Assembly: GCF_004118155.1 (NCBI RefSeq)
Contig: NZ_SAIQ01000005.1
Coordinates: forward strand, 124,001-188,000
Direction of reading: 5' to 3'
DNA from: Edaphocola flava
GTDB taxonomy: Bacteria > Bacteroidota > Bacteroidia > Chitinophagales > Chitinophagaceae
Length of the DNA: 64,000 bases
The translations under genes and the position numbers were made by a program. This document shows, piece after piece, positions 45,283 to 53,838 of this stretch. The notes under the pieces were generated by a model. It was not told the origin of the DNA and did no database searches. It saw only the letters and a program-made list of their open reading frames with translations. How positions within the stretch are numbered: position 1 is the stretch's first letter; the number at the start of each line of letters is the position of its first letter.

Positions 45283-46449
45283 ATGTCAGAAGAATTAAGC
45301 GTTGTGTTTCCGGATATCGTACTGGAACAGGTTGCTCATGACGCGGTGCTTACTACAGTAGCACAGAAAGTAAAAGAAGGTAAGCGCATAACGGCTGAAG
45401 AAGGGATTTATTTGTTTGAACATGCAGAGTTGAATTTCGTAGGAGCCCTGGCCAATTATGTGAACCTGAAAAGACATGGTAAGAAAGTTTATTTCAACAA
45501 GAACTTTCATATCGAACCGACCAATGTCTGCATTTTTACCTGTGATTTCTGCTCTTATTCCCGTACATATAAAAACCGTGATAACGGTTGGGAACTAGGT
45601 ATTGAGGGAATGCTGGACATGGTGAAAAAATATGACGGACAACCAGTAACAGAAGTACATATTGTAGGCGGGGTACATCCTAAGATGAACCTGGAGTTCT
45701 TCTGCGAATTGCTGGAGAAAATCCATGCACATCGTCCTGATCTGCACCTTAAAGGATTTACCGCTGTAGAGCTGGATTATATGTTCCGCAAGGCTAAACT
45801 GACTACGAGAGAAGGTCTGGAGCGTATGAACAAAGCGGGTCTGCAATCGCTGCCTGGTGGTGGTGCGGAGATCTTTGCACAGGAGATCCGTGATAAGATC
45901 TGTCCGGATAAAGTTGATGGCGATGGCTGGATGGAAATACATGAAACAGCACACCAGATTGGTATGCCTACCAATGCAACTATGCTGTATGGCCACATTG
46001 AAAACTATGCACATCGTATAGATCATATGGAACGCCTGCGTAATTCTCAGGATGCGATCGGTGGTTTTAACTGCTTCATTCCATTGAAATTCCGTAACGG
46101 AGATAACGATATGTCTCATGTGCCGGAAGTGAGCCTGGTAGAAGATCTGAAGATGTATGCAATTGCCCGTATATTCCTGGATAATTTTGCCAATGTAAAA
46201 GCCTACTGGCCGATGCTGGGCCGCGAAAGCGCGCAGCTGACCTTAGACTATGGTGTAAATGACCTGGATGGTACGATAGATGATACAACCAAGATCTATT
46301 CAATGGCAGGCAGTGAAGAGCAAAACCCTGCAATGACTACCGAAGAGTTATGTACCCTGATCACTTCTGTAGGAAAAACACCTGTAGAGCGCGATTCAGT
46401 ATACAACGAACTGGAAGTATATGGCAGTGCAGAAGCTGCGGTACAATAA
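45283..46449 (+). CDS. mqnE: Aminofutalosine synthase (radical SAM), futalosine menaquinone pathway
   Basis: 388 residues. The radical SAM cysteines are in NVCIFTCDFCSYSR (C-x3-C-x2-C). VHIVGGVHPKMNLEFF and LPGGGAEIFAQEIRDKI are the family blocks. MqnE adds a ribosyl-adenine unit in menaquinone synthesis from chorismate. It implies that the cell makes menaquinone by the futalosine route. MqnC is a possible alternative, but the length and N-terminal IEPTNVC segment favour MqnE. Confidence 0.88.
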   Translation: MSEELSVVFPDIVLEQVAHDAVLTTVAQKVKEGKRITAEEGIYLFEHAELNFVGALANYVNLKRHGKKVYFNKNFHIEPTNVCIFTCDFCSYSRTYKNRDNGWELGIEGMLDMVKKYDGQPVTEVHIVGGVHPKMNLEFFCELLEKIHAHRPDLHLKGFTAVELDYMFRKAKLTTREGLERMNKAGLQSLPGGGAEIFAQEIRDKICPDKVDGDGWMEIHETAHQIGMPTNATMLYGHIENYAHRIDHMERLRNSQDAIGGFNCFIPLKFRNGDNDMSHVPEVSLVEDLKMYAIARIFLDNFANVKAYWPMLGRESAQLTLDYGVNDLDGTIDDTTKIYSMAGSEEQNPAMTTEELCTLITSVGKTPVERDSVYNELEVYGSAEAAVQ

Positions 46450-46468
46450 GCAAACAATACATATTTAT

Positions 46469-46507
46469 AAAGAATGAGGCCGGGTATATTACCCGGCCTC
46501 ATTCTTT
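46469..46507 (+). terminator. Terminator after mqnE
   Basis: 18-bp perfect arms (46469-46486 and 46490-46507) and a TAT loop. Confidence 0.9.
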
Positions 46508-46638
46508 ATAATACTCCGCACTTGCAACACTGCTTAATGAACTACATCATACTACAATTAATGTTTAAATAAATAAGCCAGATCACTATGGCTTACTGTC
46601 AAATTTGAATACTTTTATTGCGATTCGTTATATCATTC

Positions 46639-47586
46639 ATGACAACAGCATCCGTTTCCCCGCAATCGGGTATCCGCAAGGTTATCTTCATTTTATTAGC
46701 CCTGCTATGCCTTACACCTTTTATTTCCGCACCTGTAGCATTATTACTCGGACTAATTGTTGCCAATACAATCGGGCATCCTTACCTGCAGCATAATGGC
46801 AAAGCCACCAAAAAATTACTCCAGATCTCCGTGGTCGGACTAGGATTTGGAATGAATCTGCACAGTGCGATTAATGCGGGTAAAGAAGGCATACTCTTTA
46901 CCATAGCGTCTATTTTGGGTACCTTAGTGCTGGGGTATTTTATCGGTAAACTGCTGAAAATAGAGCGCAAAACATCGCACCTGATTGCTTCCGGTACTGC
47001 AATATGCGGAGGCAGCGCCATTGCAGCAGTAGGCCCCGTGATCAATGCCGATTCTAAACAAATGTCGGTTGCATTAGGCATTGTTTTTATCCTCAATTCC
47101 ATTGCCCTGTTTATATTCCCGGTGATTGGCCATGCTTTACATCTTTCCGAAACACAGTTTGGGATATGGTCAGCAATTGCCATACATGATACCAGTTCCG
47201 TTGTGGGTGCTGCCAGCAAATACGGTCCGCATGCACTGGAAGTCGCCACTACAGTGAAACTGGCCCGTGCATTATGGATCATTCCACTGTCACTGGGTAC
47301 GGCCATTGTCTTTAAAAACGGTTCCAACAAAATTAAAATTCCATGGTTTATTGGCCTGTTTATCCTGGCTATGATCCTGAATACTTATCTTCCTGTATTG
47401 GGTACTATTGCGCCATACGTTGTAAAGATTGCCAAAGCCGGTTTAACGCTGACCTTATTCCTTATTGGTGCGGGTCTGTCTCTGCCTATGATCAGGTCAG
47501 TCGGTGTCCGTCCATTTATACAAGGAGTGGTGCTCTGGATCGTTATCTCCCTGGCTGCCCTCTGGGCTGTGATGAGTATCGTATAG
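46639..47586 (+). CDS. yeiH: YeiH-family putative membrane exporter (Cons_hypoth698)
   Basis: 315 residues with about ten membrane spans. GLGFGMNL, GTAICGGSAIAAVGPVI, IHDTSSVVGAA and LFLIGAGLS are the family signature motifs. Members have been proposed to move sulfate or sulfonate-type anions, without firm proof. A TTG start 21 bp earlier is possible, but the ATG is preferred. The gene ends just before a terminator hairpin. Confidence 0.85.
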   Translation: MTTASVSPQSGIRKVIFILLALLCLTPFISAPVALLLGLIVANTIGHPYLQHNGKATKKLLQISVVGLGFGMNLHSAINAGKEGILFTIASILGTLVLGYFIGKLLKIERKTSHLIASGTAICGGSAIAAVGPVINADSKQMSVALGIVFILNSIALFIFPVIGHALHLSETQFGIWSAIAIHDTSSVVGAASKYGPHALEVATTVKLARALWIIPLSLGTAIVFKNGSNKIKIPWFIGLFILAMILNTYLPVLGTIAPYVVKIAKAGLTLTLFLIGAGLSLPMIRSVGVRPFIQGVVLWIVISLAALWAVMSIV

Positions 47587-47640
47587 CCGTTAAAGGCAAG
47601 CCAATGATTTTTGTAACGCCGGATTTATAAGGCCATTTGG

Positions 47641-47671
47641 AGCGATCTGTATTGTACAGATCGCTTTCTTG
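47641..47671 (+). terminator. Terminator after yeiH
   Basis: 11-bp arms AGCGATCTGTA (47641-47651) and complement (47655-47665), loop TTG, then TTCTTG. Confidence 0.75.
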
Positions 47672-47727
47672 TGTTCACTGCGATAGCCATTTGGATTGGT
47701 GCTTCGGAAACCTCAGCAACCGAATTT

Positions 47728-48084
47728 TCAGGGCTCGTTTCTTTCGTATCAGCGTTAATTTCTCTGGCATCAGAACCGTATTCTTCACTTTCAGAGTTGA
47801 TTTCTTTTGTGTCAGCGTCAATTTCTTTGGCTTCAGAACGGTATTTTTTGCTTTCAGAGTTGATTTCTTTTATGTCAGCCTCAATTTCTCCGGCATCAGA
47901 ACCGTATTCTTCACTTTCAGAGTTGATTTCTTTTGTGTCAGCGTCAATTTCTCTGGCTTCAGAACGGTATTTTTTGCTTTCAGAATTAATTTCTTTCGTG
48001 TCAGCGTCAATTTCTCCGGCTTCAGAACGGTATTTTTCACTTTCAGAAGTGATTTCTTTAGCCTCAGAGATATCTTCTTATGCT
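47728..48084. repeat. 17 tandem 21-bp units (63-bp higher-order period)
   Basis: Units each begin TCAG and fall into three alternating types (for example TCAGAGTTGATTTCTTTTGTG, TCAGCGTCAATTTCTTTGGCT, TCAGAACGGTATTTTTTGCTT), giving a 63-bp period. Spacing of 63 bp is exact from 47728 to 48043. Since 21 bp is seven codons, a coding origin is likely. Two frames on the plus strand are also open through it (Ser/Leu/Phe-rich), but they give less protein-like sequences. Confidence 0.9.
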
Positions 48085-48227
48085 ATCTGTTTCGGTTCTT
48101 TTTCAGAGTGGTGTAATAATTCTGTCAAAAAAAATAGAGAATTGTAAAACCATTGTCATATTTACCTCGTATGTATCATAAATAGCTTTTCATCAGCTTG
48201 CTTATTCACCCTCTAAAACGAAGTATT

Positions 48228-48668
48228 ATGACCATCAAAAAAGGAATCAAATACACTGCAATAAGCGTATTCAGCCTGGGCTTTCTGCTGTTTGCCACGC
48301 TGATCGTACATATTGCGGTTATGGTTAAAGGCAAGAAACCTTTGGCCTCTGAGCATACCCAACTGGCACGTATCGACTTCCCTCAAAATACTGATCCTTC
48401 TGTAATGACTAAAGTGGAGCAATCCATAAAATCATTAGACGGAGTCCAATCTACTTACTACAATCCGGCTACACAAATTCTGGTTTACGCCTATAATAAT
48501 AAAGTGCAGAATGCTGAAAATATCTATCAGTCCCAGATCGTCGCGAGGAATATTAATGCCTTAAAATACACCGTTTCTGCAGCTGATGCGGCAAAGGGCT
48601 GTCCGGCTATGAATAATAATTCTTTTTACGGACGATTAACGAGAACAATTTCGGCTATTGTGAACTAA
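48228..48668 (+). CDS. Single-span membrane protein with an HMA-like fold
   Basis: 146 residues from the ATG at 48228 (an earlier ATG-less start at 48198 adds ten residues). One hydrophobic segment (about 9-31, FSLGFLLFATLIVHIAVMV) is followed by a domain resembling an HMA ferredoxin-like fold (HTQLARIDFPQNTD, VEQSIKSLDGVQSTYYNPAT), but without the CxxC metal site. I do not know its function. It lies 46 bp before the globin-like lipoprotein gene on the same strand, so the two may be cotranscribed. Confidence 0.6.
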   Translation: MTIKKGIKYTAISVFSLGFLLFATLIVHIAVMVKGKKPLASEHTQLARIDFPQNTDPSVMTKVEQSIKSLDGVQSTYYNPATQILVYAYNNKVQNAENIYQSQIVARNINALKYTVSAADAAKGCPAMNNNSFYGRLTRTISAIVN

Positions 48669-48714
48669 TTACATTTTTTCTAAACAGTTTCCTCATCTTT
48701 TAAAACAAATCGAC

Positions 48715-49344
48715 ATGAACAAAAAGCTAAACAAAACCATCTTCATTTTTTTAGCCGTATTCGGAATCGGACTGTGGACTATTTCCGGCAGCTCCTGTAA
48801 GAAAGACACGACTCCTGACCCTACACCGTTAGCGACAACTGCCCTTTATGATACTTTAGGATGGTTTATTCAAGGTGCAACCGGGCCGGTTGCGGGTAAT
48901 GGCACCAAGATGATTGATGACCCGGATAATCCCGGCCAGAAAATACAGGCTGGTCGCCTGGCAATCAGAACAGTTGTGGGTAAATCACTCATGGTAATAG
49001 CCGGAGATACTGCACTGGCAGAGTACTTCCCGACTTTACTGGCAGAAGTAGGTGCTGGTAATATGACCGGTTATAATAACCTGTTACAAAGCTTTACTGA
49101 TTTTGTACAACAGGCGGTAAGCACGCAGACCGGTGTGTACAAAGGCAAAAGCATGAGAGATGCACATAATTTTGCCACATACAGTCGCTTTGGTAGCGCT
49201 TCTGCCATGAAATCTACATCAGCAGACTTCGATATATTTGTCGGAGATGTAGCCTCAGCTGCTGCTTCCCTGAATGTGCCCAATAGTGTTATAGGTCAGT
49301 TAGGTACGTTGCTGTATTCTGTAAAAGCAGATATTGTCAACTAA
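48715..49344 (+). CDS. Truncated-hemoglobin-like lipoprotein
   Basis: 209 residues with a lipoprotein signal (lipobox SGSSC, Cys28). Residues 40-209 match a group I truncated hemoglobin in layout: LYDTLGWF start, a helix-rich core (RLAIRTVVGK...AEYFPTLL), GVYKGKSMRDAH with H151 in the position of the heme-binding proximal His (M-K-x-x-H in other family members), and the end VPNSVIGQLGTLLYSVKADIV, close to the trHb C-terminus. It would be a membrane-anchored, exported heme protein, which is unusual for this family. Heme binding and gas chemistry are inferred. A terminator follows. Confidence 0.65.
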   Translation: MNKKLNKTIFIFLAVFGIGLWTISGSSCKKDTTPDPTPLATTALYDTLGWFIQGATGPVAGNGTKMIDDPDNPGQKIQAGRLAIRTVVGKSLMVIAGDTALAEYFPTLLAEVGAGNMTGYNNLLQSFTDFVQQAVSTQTGVYKGKSMRDAHNFATYSRFGSASAMKSTSADFDIFVGDVASAAASLNVPNSVIGQLGTLLYSVKADIVN

Positions 49345-49434
49345 TATCATTTATCCAATACCTTAACTGAAAATAAAAAAATCAGTCACAATTTTTGAAT
49401 TAAGACTGCAAACACATAAGAAGTATTATGAAGC

Positions 49435-49468
49435 AAATCTGGGTCGGACAATTGTCCGACCCAGATTT
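49435..49468. terminator. Bidirectional terminator
   Basis: 16-bp perfect arms around AT (49435-49450 and 49453-49468) with T/A on the flanks, between the globin-like gene and the convergent DUF4139 gene. Confidence 0.9.
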
Positions 49469-49487
49469 TTGTATACGCCTTTATGCC

Positions 49488-51410
49488 TTAGAGATTTCCT
49501 ATATACTGCTCTTTGGGATACTTTACAGAGTAGGTAAAGCGCACCTTTCTTGTTTCTCCCGGTTTGATATTTAGTTTCCAGGTCAGTATACCTGTTTCTT
49601 TATTGATGGCAGCATTATCAGAAGAAAGTAGTTCAATCTCCATATTGTTATCTGTGCTGATCGGATATTGATCCTTTAACATGAGGTCTATAGCCTCTTT
49701 TTTGCTGTTTTTAATGGTCAGTTCGTAAGTGAAGCTTTGCTTCTTGTTGCTGCCTAAAACTTTACTGGCCGACAGATCAGTTACTTTCTCTCTTTTAATC
49801 GTGATGCGTTTGTCACGGCCCATGCTCAGGTTCAGCGTATCCTGTGTGTTATACGGATTCAGGAATGTTTTGCCCACATAAGTATTCTCAAAAACGATAT
49901 TCGCTTCACCAGGAATCAGGTTTAATTTTTCATAACCATTAACCTCCGCCAGCAGGAATGCATCCGGATCCAGTTTCGGTACAGCATAATATTTATAGCT
50001 GGCCGGGATGTTCAGTTCTTTCAGAGAAACACTGTGTGGTTTATTGTTCGAGGCAATAGAGTAGGGTATATCTATATCAAATGTGGCATCCAGCTCTTTC
50101 TCTTCAACTTCTGTATGGTCGCTTACACCCTTGTTCGCTTTGGTCGTGATGAGTATAACGCCATTGGCTGCACGGGCACCATATACTGCTTTAGAAGTAG
50201 CGTCTTTTAGTACAACAATGTCGGCAATATCTTGCGGGTCAATAGTATTTAAGGCACCGGAATATGGAGCCCCGTCAAGTACGATAAGTGGAGGAGCGCT
50301 GGCACTCAAGCTACCCTGCCCGCGAATCATAATATCAGCATTAGCACCCGGTTGCCCGCCTCCCGAAGTAACCAGTACACCAGGTGCGGCACCGTCCAGC
50401 ATTTCAGCAACACTCGTCACCGGCCTTTTCGATAACTGATCGGCAGATATATTGGTCATGCTGGCATTACTCTGATACTTATAAGACTGTATGGTATTGG
50501 CTGCAACCTCATTGTGTACCGGCTGATATGCTTGTCCATAGCGGAGCAGCCATGCCGTAAGAATAGGAGCGTTACTACCCACAGTAGGGTTACCGGTAGA
50601 TAAGATCAGTTTGACTTTCTTCCAGTCCAGACCTGTCTGTTGCGCGACATTTGCCTTGTACACAATGCGCAATGGATCGCTTACTTTATCCGCTTTCAGA
50701 TCGTAAGCTGCTGTCCAGCCTGCATTGCGGCTGATGTAACTGATGTTGATATTGCCACTCAGGACCGGAGCCGTAGACATGACCTGCAGTACCAGCTGCC
50801 CGCCGGTATTGCTTTCCTGTCCATTCATATTGCCCAGCTGTGTCCTGTACTCTTGTACCAGCGTTACCTGTTCGGCCTCCTGCCCTTTGAGTACCGATAT
50901 CTGGTCATTCAGTTCAATCTGTTTATTCAGATAAAAATCGGTCAGCTTGCTGAGCTCTGCAACATTTACATTGCTCTGATCTCCTTTGGCTACTTCGTTC
51001 TTTGCCAGTAAGGATAAGGTTCTCTCAATAGCCTGACGTTTATTAATTGTTTTCTGCAATGCTGCTTCTGCCGTTCTTAATAAAGCTTCTTTTTGCTTGT
51101 ATTCCGGACTATTCAGGTCTTTTTGCTGCTCTGGTTTATAGTTACGGGTAACCATTACCGACATGATGGTAATATTGGACGGGGCATTGATCTGGATACT
51201 GCTTTCGTCAATATTGGAGGCCACATTATTAATGATCAGTTCCGTATTGCCCTGAGGCAGATTTACCTTCGCTGAATGCTTCAGTTCCGCGCCTACTTTA
51301 TATACCGTTACACTGTTCAGTACAGCGTCTGCGTTTTGGATGTCCTGTGCCTGTATGGTATAGCTGCAGCTGATCAGCATGCCACAGATTAGTGATAATT
51401 TCCTGCTCAT
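49488..51410 (-). CDS. DUF4139 protein with an inserted TonB-plug domain
   Basis: 640 residues from the ATG at 51410 (a start at 51602 would add 64 poorly formed residues across a terminator). Signal peptide 1-22 (YTIQAQ). Residues 30-200 are the DUF4140/coiled-coil part, and 215-300 begin the DUF4139 strands (YISRNAGWTAAYDLKA, QQTGLDWKKVKLILSTGNP). Between about 318 and 426 sits a SusC-type plug domain (SVAEMLDGAAPGV, ADIMIRGQGSLSASAPPLIV, IVVLKDATSKAVYGARAANG, ILITTK). The DUF4139 sequence then resumes (DIPYSIASNNKPHSV...). The insertion within one domain is odd; function unknown, presumably at the outer membrane. Confidence 0.85.
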   Translation of the reverse strand: MSRKLSLICGMLISCSYTIQAQDIQNADAVLNSVTVYKVGAELKHSAKVNLPQGNTELIINNVASNIDESSIQINAPSNITIMSVMVTRNYKPEQQKDLNSPEYKQKEALLRTAEAALQKTINKRQAIERTLSLLAKNEVAKGDQSNVNVAELSKLTDFYLNKQIELNDQISVLKGQEAEQVTLVQEYRTQLGNMNGQESNTGGQLVLQVMSTAPVLSGNINISYISRNAGWTAAYDLKADKVSDPLRIVYKANVAQQTGLDWKKVKLILSTGNPTVGSNAPILTAWLLRYGQAYQPVHNEVAANTIQSYKYQSNASMTNISADQLSKRPVTSVAEMLDGAAPGVLVTSGGGQPGANADIMIRGQGSLSASAPPLIVLDGAPYSGALNTIDPQDIADIVVLKDATSKAVYGARAANGVILITTKANKGVSDHTEVEEKELDATFDIDIPYSIASNNKPHSVSLKELNIPASYKYYAVPKLDPDAFLLAEVNGYEKLNLIPGEANIVFENTYVGKTFLNPYNTQDTLNLSMGRDKRITIKREKVTDLSASKVLGSNKKQSFTYELTIKNSKKEAIDLMLKDQYPISTDNNMEIELLSSDNAAINKETGILTWKLNIKPGETRKVRFTYSVKYPKEQYIGNL

Positions 51411-51510
51411 AAGTATTCTTCTAAGTATTAATGAATGATTCCGCCGGAACGGGTTGTTGATACAAAGTAAGGATGCAGCAGAAAGGCAAAAGGTTGGAAA
51501 GGGTGAAAAA

Positions 51511-51539
51511 AAAGCAGCTACTTTGTGAGTAGCTGCTTT
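51511..51539 (-). terminator. Second terminator hairpin downstream of dnaK
   Basis: 11-bp stem AAAGCAGCTAC/GTAGCTGCTTT with a 7-nt loop; read leftwards it is followed by eight T. It lies about 70 bp after the first terminator. Confidence 0.75.
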
Positions 51540-51606
51540 GAATTGGTGAATGAAATATGCAATTAGTGAATTGATGGTTCTACTTTCACAACATATGAAC
51601 AAAAAA

Positions 51607-51630
51607 ATGGGCGACTATTCAGTCGCCCAT
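51607..51630 (-). terminator. Terminator after dnaK
   Basis: 10-bp stem ATGGGCGACT/AGTCGCCCAT with a 4-nt loop and a T-run on the minus strand. Confidence 0.85.
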
Positions 51631-51651
51631 TTTGGTAATCTTATTGAATGA

Positions 51652-53544
51652 TTATTTTACTTCTTCGAAGTCTGCATCCGCTACATCATCAGCACCACCT
51701 GCATTTGCATTCTGGCCTTGTTGTTGCGCGCCGTCTGCCTGGCCCTGAGCGTAGATATCTTCGCTCGCAGCGTTCCATGCAGCATTCAGTTTTTCGCTTG
51801 CAGTATCGATCGCAGCCATGTCTTCTGCTTTGTGTGCTTCTTTCAGTTCTGCAACTGCAGTTTCAATTGCTGATTTTTTATCTGCAGGGATTTTATCAGC
51901 ATGTTCTTTCAGTTGTTTCTCTGTATTGAAGATCAGACCGTCAGCCATGTTCAGTTTTTCAACTTTTTCACGTACTTGTTTGTCTGCCTCTTCATTAGCT
52001 TTAGCATCGTTTTTCATTCTTTCGATTTCGTCTTTGCTTAAGCCGGAACCTGCTTCGATACGGATGTTTTGTTGTTTACCGGTACCTTTATCTTTAGCGG
52101 TTACGTTCAGGATACCATTGGCATCGATATCGAAAATTACTTCGATCTGAGGTACACCTCTTGGAGCAGGCGGGATGTCATTCAGTACGAATTTACCCAG
52201 AGATTTATTTTGGTTCGCCATTGGGCGCTCACCTTGTACTACATTGATTTCCACGCTAGGCTGGCTATCGCTTGCAGTAGAGAAGGTTTCAGATTTCTTG
52301 GTAGGGATGGTTGTGTTAGACTCAATCAGTTTCGTCATTACACCACCATAGGTTTCAATACCCAGAGACAGCGGTGTTACATCCAGTAACAATACGTCTT
52401 TTACATCTCCGGTCAGTACACCACCCTGGATTGCAGCACCAACAGCTACTACCTCATCAGGGTTTACACCTTTGTTTGGTTTTTTACCGAAGAAGCTTTC
52501 AACCACTTCCTGGATTTTAGGAATACGGGTAGAACCACCAACCAGGATAATTTCATCGATTTCGCTGGTGTTCATACCTGCATCTTTCAATGCTTTGCGG
52601 CAAGGCTCCAGAGTACGCTCGATCAGGCTGTCTGCCAGTTGCTCAAATTTAGCACGGCTCAGTTTGCGCACCAAGTGTTGTGGCACACCATCAACAGCAG
52701 TGATATAAGGCAGGTTGATTTCTGTTTCCTGAGAAGAAGACAGTTCGATTTTTGCTTTTTCAGCAGCCTCTTTCAGACGTTGCCATGCCATAGGATCTTT
52801 GTGCAGATCGATAGTAGGCATATCTTTTCTGAATTCTTCAGCTAACCAGTCCATGATAACTTTATCGAAGTCATCACCACCCAGGTGGGTATCACCGTTG
52901 GTAGATTTTACTTCAAATACACCGTCGCCCAGCTCCAGGATAGATACGTCAAATGTACCACCACCTAAGTCAAATACAACGATTTTGCTGTCGGCATGTT
53001 TTTTATCCATACCATAAGCCAGTGCCGCAGCAGTAGGCTCATTGATAATTCTTTTTACGGTCAGACCAGCGATCTCGCCTGCCTCTTTAGTTGCCTGGCG
53101 TTGCGCATCGTTAAAGTAAGCCGGTACAGTAATTACGGCTTCAGATACTTCCTGACCCAGGAAGTCTTCAGCTGTTTTCTTCATTTTCTGAAGAATCATA
53201 GCAGAGATCTCCTGAGGAGTGTACATTCTGCCTTCGATATCTACACGAGGAGTGTTATTATCTCCTTTTACGATCTGGTATGCATTGTGCGACATTTCAC
53301 CGGTTACCTCGTCATAACGTCTACCCATATAACGTTTGATAGACATAATGGTGTTGGTAGGGTTGGTGATCGCCTGACGTTTTGCAGGATCTCCTACTTT
53401 ACGTTCTCCGTTTTTCAAAAACGCCACTACCGATGGCGTAGTGCGACGACCTTCGTCGTTTGCAATTACAACCGGCTCATTACCTTCCATTACGGCCACG
53501 CAAGAGTTGGTTGTTCCTAAGTCAATTCCGATGATTTTTCCCAT
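51652..53544 (-). CDS. dnaK: Hsp70 chaperone DnaK
   Basis: 630 residues with the N-terminal [20 protein letters not shown], phosphate motifs [13 protein letters not shown] and [13 protein letters not shown], the linker region before GIETYGGVM, and a substrate-binding domain ending in a Gln/Gly-rich tail and the EEVK-like ADFEEVK terminus. It folds proteins with DnaJ and GrpE using ATP. No dnaJ lies next to it. Two terminators follow the stop. Confidence 0.97.
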   Translation of the reverse strand: MGKIIGIDLGTTNSCVAVMEGNEPVVIANDEGRRTTPSVVAFLKNGERKVGDPAKRQAITNPTNTIMSIKRYMGRRYDEVTGEMSHNAYQIVKGDNNTPRVDIEGRMYTPQEISAMILQKMKKTAEDFLGQEVSEAVITVPAYFNDAQRQATKEAGEIAGLTVKRIINEPTAAALAYGMDKKHADSKIVVFDLGGGTFDVSILELGDGVFEVKSTNGDTHLGGDDFDKVIMDWLAEEFRKDMPTIDLHKDPMAWQRLKEAAEKAKIELSSSQETEINLPYITAVDGVPQHLVRKLSRAKFEQLADSLIERTLEPCRKALKDAGMNTSEIDEIILVGGSTRIPKIQEVVESFFGKKPNKGVNPDEVVAVGAAIQGGVLTGDVKDVLLLDVTPLSLGIETYGGVMTKLIESNTTIPTKKSETFSTASDSQPSVEINVVQGERPMANQNKSLGKFVLNDIPPAPRGVPQIEVIFDIDANGILNVTAKDKGTGKQQNIRIEAGSGLSKDEIERMKNDAKANEEADKQVREKVEKLNMADGLIFNTEKQLKEHADKIPADKKSAIETAVAELKEAHKAEDMAAIDTASEKLNAAWNAASEDIYAQGQADGAQQQGQNANAGGADDVADADFEEVK

Positions 53545-53838
53545 AATATTATCTATAAATTATTTTAGTTATGTTTATTTGAACAGTATTTACGCTTCAA
53601 TTTCTTTGCCAAAGCCGAAAATGTGCAAAATTGTCAGTTCGGTATGACAGGTTGGGATTAACGATTTTTAACCTTGGGCTTTTTAGCAGTCCTGGCTGCT
53701 GATACACTGACAATTAGGACAGTAATGGGGATGAAATTGTGCCCCGAATGCAAATTCCCCCTATTGGGGTGATGGAATTAAAAAAATTGATAATTATCTT
53801 TGCTCCACATAAAATTAAATAATTCATATAGATTCCTT

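Larger units (their letters stand above)
47625..48159 (-). pseudogene. Disrupted gene for a heptad-repeat protein (leftward)
   Basis: Read leftwards, the repeat units translate as heptads such as KEINSES-KKYRSEA-KEIDADT in one open frame of about 150 codons, ending at TAA (47625-47627). That frame has no start codon of its own. An ATG at 48159, preceded by GAGG about 6 bp upstream, begins MTMVLQFSIFF and then runs into an 8-T stretch; a one-base deletion there would join it to the repeat frame. One further TAA interrupts a heptad at a position where the other heptads usually have Lys (AAA). The hydrophobic d and small a residues are those of a coiled coil. Two lesions make this a likely pseudogene rather than a live gene. 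Confidence 0.5.
47587..48227. other. 641-bp region with terminator, 21-bp repeat array and broken gene
   Basis: Contains the yeiH terminator (47641-47671), the repeat array (47728-48084), the disrupted leftward frame (to 48159) and the upstream region of the small membrane-protein gene at 48228. Confidence 0.7.

Noticed and set aside
47637-48147. Two rightward open frames of about 158 residues through the 21-bp repeats
   Set aside because: They are Phe/Ser/Leu-rich shadows of a repeat array whose leftward frame gives coiled-coil heptads; both lie just after or overlap the yeiH terminator and use TTG or GTG starts.
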